This document shows positions 35,513 through 48,125 of a stretch of DNA of 64,000 bases, piece after piece. A program made the position numbers and the translations under genes. Origin of the DNA: Neoarius graeffei (taxonomy: Eukaryota > Chordata > Actinopteri > Siluriformes > Ariidae); NCBI RefSeq assembly GCF_027579695.1, contig NC_083575.1:66935154-66999153 (forward strand). The letters run 5' to 3'. Within the stretch, counting starts at the first letter, position 1; each line of letters begins with the position of its first letter. Under the pieces are notes generated by a model. It was not told where the DNA came from and made no database searches. It saw only the letters and a program-made list of their open reading frames with translations.

Positions 35513-36647
35513 TCAGCTGTTTCACTTTTATTGCCAGATACAAGCTCTTCTGGTGCACTTTTCAACATTAAAAATCATCCTTTTACAAGTCTGTTCAACA
35601 GTGGCAGTACCAAGGATGGACAGAGATTGTGCAATTTACATTATCTAGCAGTGAAGTGCTTGGTAAATTGGCTGCAATGAATTGCTGTTGAGAGGGTTGG
35701 TGATGCAGTGCAGGCAGTTGTGTCACACAAAAGCTTTCCTAATCACAGTCCCTGAGACTCATTTCCTTCAGCTGATCCTCTTTTATCAGACAGACAGCCT
35801 CCATTCATCATCTGCCAAGAATAGCAATTGTAAATGTACTTCTTACCAGCTGTGACTTTTCTTGTAAAGAATCAAGAATGCATTAGTGACACAGTTAGAC
35901 ACATATACCGTGCAGAGATGTGTATTAACGAACAGCACAGTCACACATAGAACACATCATCATTGCGTATTTGATGTTTTTATATGAGATTAGAGACTTT
36001 CAAACACTGCTTTTGATATATTTCTTGGTATTGCTAATATAGACATGTAATTTCCTTGTATTCATGGTTAGCTAATAGAATGATCAACATGATCAAAGTA
36101 TTTGCATTAAAAAAACTCTACTAAATATTATTACAACCAGCTATATTATAATTATAATATAACGACTAAATAATTATTGCAAATTGAAATCCTTTTCTCA
36201 GGCAAGAGCTGTAATCACATTCCACATTATGTAAATGCAGGAATAATAAGTAAGTCCATAATGAAGTCTTAATAAAGAATATGGTTAATGGAGTGTAGGA
36301 GTGACAGAGTGTCATATTTGCACAAATTCAGCGCCCGTTCAAACAAAAAGCAACATATTCCAATTCCTAGGCATGACTAATTACCAGAGAAAATCTAAGG
36401 TCCATACAGTATAACTGGGCAGAACACTAGGATTCTTTATGTATTTATATTACACGAGCTATTGGGTTTTGTTTTGTTTTAGCTTGCTAATTTTCCCTTC
36501 AGAGTGTTCAGATAATGAAATGGGTTTTAGAGAGAATTGTGCTTTTATACAGGAGACGGTAAGCATGTTAACACAGCCTCTAATTGTACTCTATATCCTC
36601 AAGGTTATCACAGGTCAGCTAATAGGAAATGAACTATGAAATGCTCC
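35513..36647. other. Intergenic flank of rap1gds1
   Basis: Nothing recognised apart from AT-rich sequence. Confidence 0.4.
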
Positions 36648-36653
36648 TTTATT
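36648..36653 (-). terminator. Candidate rap1gds1 poly(A) signal
   Basis: AATAAA on minus, about 190 bases after the stop codon, a usual distance. Confidence 0.5.
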
Positions 36654-36840
36654 TATGAGCCAATTAAGCTCCTCTGCCAGAATGGCATCATCCCGCTTCC
36701 TACTGAGCTCACAGACATATTGCTTCAGATTGCTTCAGTCTCACAGAATAAAGTACTGGGTTGATAAGGAGTGTGTGAAGTGGACACGCATTGTGCTTCT
36801 AGTCAGCAGTTCCATCAATCAGAGAGTTTGGACAGGTGGT

Positions 36841-39800
36841 CTAGCTAGTCTCAGAGAGGACACCCATTACGGTGACTGCCTGCAAGGCCAGCTTGGTGCT
36901 GGTGTGACTGGAGAGATTAGACAGGCTCTCCTTCAGGTTCAGAGCGTCCATCTGCTCCTTCAGCGTGCCTGAAAGAGAGAGAGAGAGAGAGAGAGACAAA
37001 TGGCATCACAATCTCAAGCGAAATGGGATGTAAATGAGAGCTGGGATTTGAATGGGACTTCAGATATCATTTTAGATTCATGGACAGTCATTTACCAGAA
37101 ATAAACCTATAATCTTTGTTTAAAAAGTAAAGATGATTACTTTAAGCTGAAGTTCTGTGCATCCAGTAATAGATGTTTTGCATTAAAAAATATGGCTTAA
37201 CATACAACCCCAAATCAGAAAAAGTTGGGACAGTATGGAAAACGCAAATGCAAAAAGAAAGCAGTGATTTGTAAATTTATTTTGACTTGTATTTCATTGC
37301 AGACAGTATGAACCCAAGATATTTCATGTTTTGTCTGGTCAACTTCATTTCATTTGTTAATATACATCAATTCCTGCATTGCAGGCCTGCGACACATTCC
37401 AAAAAACATTTGGGATGGGGGCAATTTAGGGCTAGTAATGAGGTAAAGTAATTAAATAATGATGTGATTTGAAGCAGGTGATGTCAACAGGTGATTGTAA
37501 TCATGATATTGTACAAACTCAGTATCTAGGAAAGGCCTAGTCTTTGAGGTGTAAAGATGAGCTGAGGATCTCCAGTTTGCCAACAAATGGATGATAAAAA
37601 TATTGAAATGTTGAAAAACAATGTCCCTCAAAGAAAGACATGAAAGGATTTGGATATTTTACTCTATATGGTGCATAATATCATTAAACGATTGAAGGAA
37701 TCTGGAGGAATTTGGGTGCATAAAGGGCAAGGGCACAAGCCTAAGCTGAACACCCCCAATCTTTGAGACCTCAGACAGCACTGCATTGAGAACCGGAAAA
37801 CCTTTGTCAAGCACTACTATACGGAGTTACAGTTTTGAAATTTTACTGTTCAAAAAGGAAGCCTTATGTTAATTGTGTCCAGAAGCACCGTCAACTTCTC
37901 TGGGCTCGGAGGGACAGACCATCAAACAGTGTAAACGTGGTCAGATGAATCAGTATTCCAGGACTTTTCTGGAAGAAATAGATGCCATGTGCTTCAGACG
38001 AAAGACAAAATGGACCATCCAGACTGTTACCAGAAACAAGTCCAAAAATCAGGGTCTGTCATGGTATGGGGTTGTGTCAGTGCCCTTGGCAAAAGTAACA
38101 TATACTTCTGTGATGGCAGCATTAATGAAGAAAAGTAGATTGAGGTTTTGGACCAACATATGCTGCCTTCAAGACATGTTTTCCAGGGATATTTCAACAA
38201 TAATGCAAAACCACATTCTGTACATAGTACAAAGGCATGGCTGTGGAAGAAGAGGGTGTCTGTCCCTTCCGTTCCCAATATGTGGTGACTATTGAAACGA
38301 AAAATATGACAATGACGACCCTGTACTGTTGCACACCTTAAAGTGCATATCACGGGTAAATTCAGGAGCAACATCAATGTAATTCTCCTATTTTTTATTA
38401 AACTTTGGTCAAATATCTGTCACATTTTGCATTTTGTGCAATTTTTTTACCTTGCGCAATACCAGAAAAATTCAGCTGAATTCAAGCCATTTGAGGTGAA
38501 TTGGTCCGCCTCTGAAAAAACTTGGCATTTGAATTTCCCGGCAAACATTGATTTTCGTGACGTCGCGTGCGGGACGCCTCCCTCTGAATCCTACGTCAGC
38601 GCTGGTTTGTTGTGATCTGGTGGTTTTCTGCAAATTTCTTCAACGTTATCATGTAATTATTAAAATGGTTAACAGATGTATCGTAGGAGGGTGTTGCAAC
38701 ACCAATCTTGATGGGATTAGTACTCATCGTTTTCCAAAAGACCGGACAATGAGAGAGAAATGGGAGCGCTTGGTCTACACAGGCTGTGCACTGAAACCAT
38801 GCAAGCTCTCACAGCCTGCTGGCGCTTCCGCAGGTAACGTCACGAATCTGGCTCCAGACTCCCTTGGGATTTTTCCAGATGCGTTTTGTTATTTTATTTT
38901 TTTCTGCTATAGGCAGATGGCCTTGTGCAAAATTACCCTTCTGGATGAGTGTGTAAAGGGACATACTTGCATATAAAAAAAAAACGAAATTGGTCCAGGA
39001 TATGCACTTTAAGACCTGTTTGCAGGAAGAATGGGACAAAAATCACACTTAAAACGCTTCATCACTTGGTGTCTTTAGTCCCTAAGCATATTTTAAGTCC
39101 TGTGAGAAAGAATGGCATCATCATAAAATAGTAAATGTTTTACCAACCCAACTTGTTTGAAATGTGTCACAATAATCTCATCTCATCTCATTATCTCTAG
39201 CCGCTTTATCCTGTTCTACAGGGTCGCAGGCAAGCTGGAGCCTATCCCAGCTGACTACGGGCGAAAGGCGGGGTACACCCTGGACAAGTCGCCAGGTCAT
39301 CACAGGGCTGACACATAGACACAGACAACCATTCACACTCACATTCACACCTACGGTCAATTTAGAGTCACCAGTTAACCTAACCTGCATGTCTTTGGAC
39401 TGTGGGGGAAACCGGAGCACCCGGAGGAAACCCACGCGGACACGGGGAGAACATGCAAACTCCGCACAGAAAGGCCCTCGCCGGCCACGGGGCTCGAACC
39501 CGGACCTTCTTGCTGTGAGGCGACAGCGCTAACCACTACACCACTGTGCCGCCCGTCATGATAATCAAATTTGAAATAAGTGTTTATTTGGGAAGGGAAA
39601 AAACAATAAAATGCATGAAGTAAAATATTAAATAATGTGCTGTTGTATTGTTTTGGGTCCAAAACAGGGCAAATATTATTTACAAATCATTGTTTTAGGT
39701 TGTAATTTCAATTTCAGCAAACCGTCCCCAACTTTTTCTGATTTAGGGTTGTGCATTCAGCAAAAGTTTGCATACTCCAAGTAAAATTTGAAGAAGACAA

Positions 39801-40741
39801 AAAAAAAATTAATTCATACCAACAAGGCACATGAATTTTTGTACATCAAGTCCAGACTACAAACATCTAAGACAACTTAATTTCATCTGACGATGTTAAG
39901 AGAGCTAACTAGCCCGAAGCAAACAGCTCACTCCCTGAAACTCTGAATCCCAAAATCCCCCTCAGCCTGATTTGCCACACAATTTTACACATTATTTATA
40001 GTGAGAGGACTTTTATGTTACTCACTAGAGTTGGCCAGACTGCAGATGAGCCCGAGTGTGCTAAATTTGACTTCCACTGCGCCTACAGGGTCGTCCAGCA
40101 TCTTCTTCAGGGTGGATAGCAGATCAGCATGACTGAATGGCTCTTCCACCACCTCTGGGTAAACACACACACACACACACACACAAATGAAGAGGACAAG
40201 CATGGGTTATGAGAAGAAGACAATACATTTTCATAAGACTCTTTGCAACTAACAGTCATAACACACTGAACAGAACAAATCAATGTGTAAAATAAAAAAC
40301 AGCCCATACTTGTAGTCATTCTATATTGTTACAAAATAGTAAATGCTGTATTACTATGTTAAAACTGTTCAAAATGGTTGAACCGTACCAATATCTATTG
40401 CAGAGGCGATAGCTAGAGCAACCAGCGCCTCATTCTGCATAATGACGTGTTCACTGGTTGCCATAGAGATGAGGTGTTGGACCCCATCTGCCTTGATGAC
40501 AGCATGGATGACTTCCTGTCATTACAACAGGAACACCGAATCAATATTGTAGACATTACATGATATTATATTGGTGTTTCAGAACTCTGTGTATGAAACA
40601 TTGGGATACACCTTTGTGTGGGTTATGTGTAACTATTTTTTGTTTTGCTTTATTTTATTTTTATATCAAGCCAATTTACGCTTACTAGTCTAGTACTTTT
40701 TTATCTGCAGCTAGCAATTTGTTAAACACACACACACAAAC

Positions 40742-40814
<73 letters not shown>

Positions 40815-41751
40815 CTGTGCAAAAGTCTGAGTCACCCTATTTTTTTCATACAAACTTTGTTATAGATTTCTATTTTATGACTTCTACATTATCGAGTCAG
40901 TACAAAAACATTTTAGAGTTCCAAACATTCATTTTCCAGAACAAAATTAAATGTTACAGAGCAAGAAACAACAACAATATTTGTATCTGAGCAGCAACAA
41001 CATTTGTATCTAATACATGAGACCACTTCTCTCATTCTCATTATCTCTAGCTGCTTTATCCTGTTCTGCAGGGTCGCAGGCAAGCTGGAGCCTATCCCAG
41101 CTGACTACGGGCGAAAGGCGGGGTACACCCTGGACAAGTCGCCAGGTCATCACAGGGCTGACACATAGACACAGACAACCATTCACACTCACATTCACAC
41201 CTACGGTCAATTTAGAGTCACCAGTTAACCTAACCTGCATGTCTTTGGACTGTGGAGGAAACTGGAGCACCCGGAGGAAACCCACACGGACATGGGGAGA
41301 ACATGCAAACTCCTCACAGAAAGGCCCTCGCCGGCCACGGGGCTCGAACCCGGACCTTCTTGCTGTGAGGCGACAGCACTAACCAGTACACCACCGTGCC
41401 ACCCCATGAGACCACTTTTCAGATTAAAAAAGAAAACATAATGAAAGCTACTGGATTTTGCTGCAAAATGAAGAAGCCAGTACAAAAACACTTTAGACTT
41501 CCAAACATTAGTTTTCCAGCACAAAATTAGATGTTACAGAAAAATGTTTGTATATCAGTAAAGAAAGCAGCATATTACATAACAGACCACTTTTAAGACA
41601 AAAACATAATGAAGGCTACTGGGTTTTGCTGCAACATTAAGAAGTGAGTGTGACAGTCAAAGTGTCCAGAAGAACTGTGGCTGGTTCTGTAAGATGCTCA
41701 GTAAAACCTACAGCTCATTTCCGCATAAAACTGCACTCATTGTACCTGAGA

Positions 41752-41837
<86 letters not shown>

Positions 41838-42191
41838 TTAAGTAAAGGGTCGTCTCATACCAAATACCGACTTTGTTTAATTTATTATGGCTTACTGCTG
41901 TTTATAGTTTTTTTTCATGTTGAAACATTTCATTATTTTTTAAGTAATTTTTGGTCGACAGCATTTCTTTACACATGCCTAAGATTCTGTTATTACTCTG
42001 TGTGTGTGTTTGTGTGTGTGCACATGTGAATGCACACATAAGTAACTCACCGGGGAGCGACTGTGTCTGATAAGTGCTGCTAAAAGTCGATTGGCCTCTC
42101 CTCTGACACCAGCATGGTCTTTTGCTTCACACCACTCAATAACCCGTGCCAGTAACATCTCATCCTTTCCCAAAACTGTAGCTGCCTCATC

Positions 42192-42231
<40 letters not shown>

Positions 42232-42814
42232 GAAAGATAGAGATAAAGTATATGTGAGTGATTGATCGACTTGAGAGAGGTTTTCTCCTCCCACTGTATT
42301 GATCACCTTTGTAAAGTGCAATAGTTACTTGACTGTAACTAGTAATTTCCAAGACAAGAAGTCTCTGTGTCAGAGTCTATTCTACTGTCTGTTATTGTGC
42401 TTCTAGAGGCTGCGACAAGCCTGTGAAGGTAATAATATACTTTGAAACGAACCTAATGATAGTCTTTAGAATAACAATTTGAACACAAGTCTTGTCTCTA
42501 GGATAAGGAAGGATAATTTCCTTGCTTTTGTATGTACATTATTATGCATGGATGATTTTTTAACCATTTATGTGGCTTAAAGGTCAATAGCTTACATCTA
42601 CTGACATTGTGACTCTTCACAACAAATACAGAAATTTGAGAACCAAAGTAAATTTGATAAAAGAAAAGAAAATACAAGTACTAAATGCCAAAGTCAGGTC
42701 ACATTTCTGGATATTTGTATTCTACTTTTTTATTCACTTTTTTTTATTTTACCTGTTGTTTTAATAATTATTATATTAGATTTATATTATTATATTTTTA
42801 TTATTAAATTGTTA

Positions 42815-42857
<43 letters not shown>

Positions 42858-45800
42858 TATATTATAATTTGAGATTATAATTTTCAAAGTCTTCATAAAC
42901 GTTTAGTAATCGTCTATAATCAATCAGATTATAATCATATATAATCAATCAGAGCTGCTCAATCCTGCCCCTTTTCCTTAAAAGGCCCATGAGGCAGTCA
43001 CATACTGCATTTGACTTACCTCAGAAATGGAATGTGGAATTCTATAATTTTGGACCTTCATGCATCAATCTTTTGTTAGCAACAAGCCTGCCAGGTAATT
43101 CTGAGTGATGTTTATTTACCGCCAAAAAACAGGAAACTATATAGTCAATGTTATATATATTTAACAAACTATTATGTCTGTATTTTAATTGATCTAAAGC
43201 AAATACAACCCTGTTTCCAAAAAAGTTACATTAAATTTTGTGAATGCCATTTAGCAGATGCTCTTATCCAGCACGACATACAACATACCCAGAGCAACCT
43301 AGGGAGCAGTTGGAGGTTAGATGCCTTGCTCAAGGGCACTTCAGCCATTCTTGCTGGTCTAGGCAATCGAACCAGCAACCTTTTGGTCCTAAAGCTGCTT
43401 CTTTAACCATTAAGCCATGGCTTCTCAAGTTGGGACGCTATATAAAACTTTATTTTTTTAAAACTATATTTCATTGAAAATAGTACAGACAACATATCAA
43501 AGGTTGAAACTGAGAAATTTTATTGTTCATTGAAAAATATGTGGTCATTTTGAGTTTCAAAAAATTTGGGACAGGGGCATGTTTACCACTGTGTTACATC
43601 ACCTCTTCTTTTAACAACACTCTGTAAATAAATGTTTGAGAGCAAATGCTGTGATTTTGAAAGTGAAATGTCCCATTCTTGCCTAATATACAGTAGGATT
43701 CCAGATGCTCAACTGTTCGGGTCTCTTTTGACATATTTGTCATTACATAATGTGCCAAATGTTTTAAATGGGAGGCAGGCCAGTTTCGCACCTGGACTCT
43801 TTTACTACAGAGCCATGCAGTTGTAATACCTGCAGAATGCAGTTTGGCATTGTCTTGCTGAAATAAGCAAGCCCTTCTTAGAAAAAGACACCATCTGGAT
43901 GGCAGCATATGTTGCTCCAAAACCTGTATATATCATTCTGCATTAATGGTGCATTCCCAGATGTGCGAGCTACCCATGTCATGTGCACTAATGCCAGGTG
44001 CACCCATTTTTTTCATGGTTAACACCAGTGACTTCTAAGCAATTAGAAAATTAAATCAACTTTTTAGTTTGGGTGTACACTGCTATTTGTATTCACTTGG
44101 TGTCCTGACCTTGGCCATCCACCATCATACGCAGAGTCCCCAGCAGCTTGAACTGGACGGGAGGCATGTCGGAGCGCAGCAGAGTCCTGATCCTCTGAAT
44201 CACTCCATCCTCCAGCATACGTACTTTATTAGATGCTACAACAGCATGAGAAAAAGTGCATCTTTAAGCCTGCGGTCAGGTCTTAGGGTAAGTGAGATTA
44301 GATTGAGAAAAGTGCTGTTTGAAAATCAGCTAGTAGTAAAACAGCAGGAAAACAGCCCAAAACAGAAGGATTATGAAATGGTAAAGTAGAATTTTGTCTA
44401 TGCAGCAAAACAGTATTAAAAATCAATCACTTATGACCTGTATAAATTCACTGCTTCTGAGTTGTTCATTTGTATCTAGCTGGACAGAAAGAAATATAAA
44501 TGTGGCTTGGTAGTAAATTGTTCGATACCTGGTATAGCAAGATTTCGGAGTGCACTAAGGCCTGCATGCTGCACTGAAACATCTCCCTCATCTACATGAT
44601 GCTCCAGTAGATCCAGGATATATGGAACAACCCCCAGTTCCATCATCTTTATACAATTACTATCTGAAAGATAAAGCAGCAAGAGTAGAGACTGAATGGA
44701 GACATCTTGCCGCTGAAATTGTGACATGTACACCACAAGCGTTCTACAGGGATGGGATGCGATGGAGGTCCGTGGCAGCATCACGTTCATGTAATGAAAA
44801 TTTTTCTTAAGAACACTCTATCTACACTGCATAAAAATGTACATGAGGATTGAAAGAAATCGCCTAGCCTGCCCAACAACTGAAAAAATATGACATCACT
44901 TTGTGTCCATGAGTGATTTCCAGTTCAGAACAGAGACCACATCTGACTTAATGTTACATTTGCATTGCAGAAATGTCATTGCAGATGGAAATAGGTAGTA
45001 GACTTTGTAACACATGACCCCCTCAAATAATAGCTGTAAGACATTTTCAGCATAACCTACTACAGAAGTTATGAGACAAGCTTATGTATCACCAAGCTAC
45101 CAAGATAGCAAACTAGTCAAATCTAAGCTAGCACGTTAAAATAACTAATGCTAGCTCGAATTGTGAATTAGGATTAAAATGTTGTGAAATAGTATGAATC
45201 TACATACAGTACAAAATTCACAGAAACCTCGGTTTGCTCACCATTCCTGGCGAAGTTGGCAACTGCCAGTGCTCCAGACAGTTGAAGTTGGGTGTTAGAG
45301 GACTGTAGCCAGGACAAAACATCCTGGTACACACCCCCTGTTCCCTCTCCAAAACATTTCTGCATGGATTCATCTAGAAGATGGATTAAAAAAATTAAAA
45401 GTAGATATTACAATATTTGTTTCATTATTACTTCAGCATATAACATGGCATTATTATCATGGTTTGCTGCTATGCATTTGACAGAGTCATATTAATTACC
45501 AATAACTTTTATTTTACAGATAAACAAGACATAGATGTCATTCATTGTAATGAACATACACAATGTAACGCTTACTTAGAAATAAAGGATTTGGATATTG
45601 ATGGTAAAATTATGGAATGCATATATTGCATGTTTACTTTTTAGTAAACTAGTAACTGTTAGTAAAATAGGTAATTTAGGGCAAGTCCCAGGCCCAGTGT
45701 GTCTGTGATACTGATTCAGTTTCTGTATTTAAAAACAAAAAAAAAAAGCACTTTTAGGTCAAACTTACCCCCCAGTAGCAGTGTCACTATGAGGTTGGAT

Positions 45801-46401
45801 GCTATTTTTATACTACATAGGTCATGAGGGTCGGAGTCGCCCTGCAATCCTTGAATCATTTCAGAGAGAGCTTCAGGCACCCTGCCCTCTACAAACTGGA
45901 GCTTCATTGCATCTGAGGCACAAGCACAAACATATAGTGAACTGCCATAATGTGGGACACTGCTGAATGTGGGACACCTATTATTATTTATTATTATGTT
46001 TCCTATGGATGAATTAGGTTAAAATGTTAAAATGTCCCACATTAGGCTAATTCACCTTCACACAAACACATTTGCAGTCGTACCGCCCGAGTATGATGAT
46101 GATGATTATACACTTTATGTGCACTACACACACATACATGCACATATATATATAGTTTCTTCTCTTGAACTGTGAGTCTGGCTCACCGCTCTCCCCCAGT
46201 GATCCCAGCACCTCCAGGACAAGATGGCGGCGTTCTGCATCTGGCGCACGCTTCAGCTGGGAAGTCAGAACATCTGCCAGCCCCACTTCTGCCAAAGCTT
46301 CTCTTGCTGCGTCTGAACAGAATCAACTACCATGAGCTCTACCTTTCATCATATGTATTTTGTCAATCCATTTATAGAACATCATGTGAACAAAAAAGTT
46401 A

Positions 46402-46468
<67 letters not shown>

Positions 46469-48072
46469 TGGTGCTTGAAAGTTTGTGAACCCTTTAGAAT
46501 TTTCTATATTTCTGCATAAATATGACCTAAAACATCATCAGATTTTCACACAAGTCCTAAAAGTAGATAAAGAGAACCCAGTTAAGCAAATGAGACAAAA
46601 ATATTATACTTGGTCATTTATTTATTGATGAAAATGATCCAATATTACATATCTGTGAGTGGCAAAAGTATGTGAACCTCTAGGATTAGCAGTTAATTTG
46701 AAGGTGAAATTAGAGTCAGGTGTTTTCAATCAGTGGGATGACAATCAGATGTGAGTGGGCACCCTGTTTTATTTAAAGAACAGGGATCTATCAAAGTCTG
46801 ATCTTCACAACACATGTTTGTGGAAGTGTATCATGGCACGAACAAAGGAGATTTCTGAGGAGCTCAGAAAAAGCGTTGTTGATGCTCATCAGGCTGGAAA
46901 AGGTTACAAAACCATCTCTAAAGAGTTTGGACTCCACCAATCCACAGTCAGACAGATTGTGTACAAATGGAGGAAATTCAAGACCATCGTTACCCTCCCC
47001 AGGAGTGGTCGACCAACGAAGATTATTCCAAGAGCAAGGCATGCAATAGTTGGCAAAGTCGCAAAGGACCCCAGTGCAACTTCTAAGCAACTGAAGGCCT
47101 CTCTCACATTGGCTAATGTTAATGTTCATGAGTCCACCATCAGGAGAACACTAAACAACAATGGTGTGCATGGCAGGGTTGCAAGGAGAAAGCCACTGCT
47201 CTCCAAAAAGAACATTGCTGCTCGTCTTCAGTTTGCTAAAACTCACCTGGACAAGCCAGAAGGCTATTGGAAAAATGTTTTGTGGATGGATGAGACCAAA
47301 ATAGAACTTTTTGGTTTAAATGAGAAGCATTATGTTTGGAGAAAGGAAAACACTGCATTCCAGCATAAGAACCTTATCCCATCTGTGAAACATGGTGGTG
47401 GTAGTATCATGGTTTGGGCCTGTTTTGCTACATCTGGGCCAGGACGGCTTGCCATCATTGATGGAACAATGAATTCTGAATTATACCAGCAAATTCTAAA
47501 GGAAAATGTCAGGACATCTGTCCATGAACTGAATCTCAAGACAAGGTGGGTCATGCAGCAAGACAATGACCCTAAGCACACAAGTCATTCTACCAAAGAA
47601 TGGTTAAAGAAGAATAAAGTTAATGTTTTGGAATGACCAAGTCAAAGTCCTGACCTTAATCCAATGGAAATGTTGTGGAAGGACCTGAAGCGAGCAGTTC
47701 ATGTGAGGAAACCCACCAACATCCCAGAGTTGAAGCTGTTCTGTACGGAGGAATGGGCTAAAATTCCTCCAAGCCAGTGTGCAGGACTGATCAACAGTTA
47801 CTGCAAACATTTAGTTGCAGTTATTGCTGCACAAGGGGGTCACACCAGATACTGAAAGCAAAGGTTCACATACTTTTGCCACTCACAGATATGTAATATT
47901 GGATCATTTTCCTCAATAAATAAATGACCAAGTATAATATTTTTGTCTCATTTGTTTAACTGGGTTCTCTTTATCTACTTTTAGGACTTATGTGAAAATC
48001 TGATGCCGTTTTAGGTCCTATTTATGTAGAAATATAGAAAATTCTAAAGGGTTCACAAACTTTCAAGCACCA

Positions 48073-48125
<53 letters not shown>

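Larger units (their letters stand above)
37205..39751 (+). mobile_element. Tc1-type transposon in last rap1gds1 intron, with two insertions
   Basis: Sister of 12308-15250, with the end CAACCCCAAATCAGAAAAAG. The transposase remnant (about 37600-38320) contains [20 protein letters not shown] and is broken in several places. It carries a TTAA-flanked element (38342-39008) and V-core SINE copy 12 (39177-39554). It is antisense to rap1gds1. Confidence 0.8.

Noticed and set aside
38548-38976. A host THAP gene
   Set aside because: Only half a THAP domain is present, and it lies within TTAA duplications and inverted ends inside a Tc1; it belongs to a transposon.
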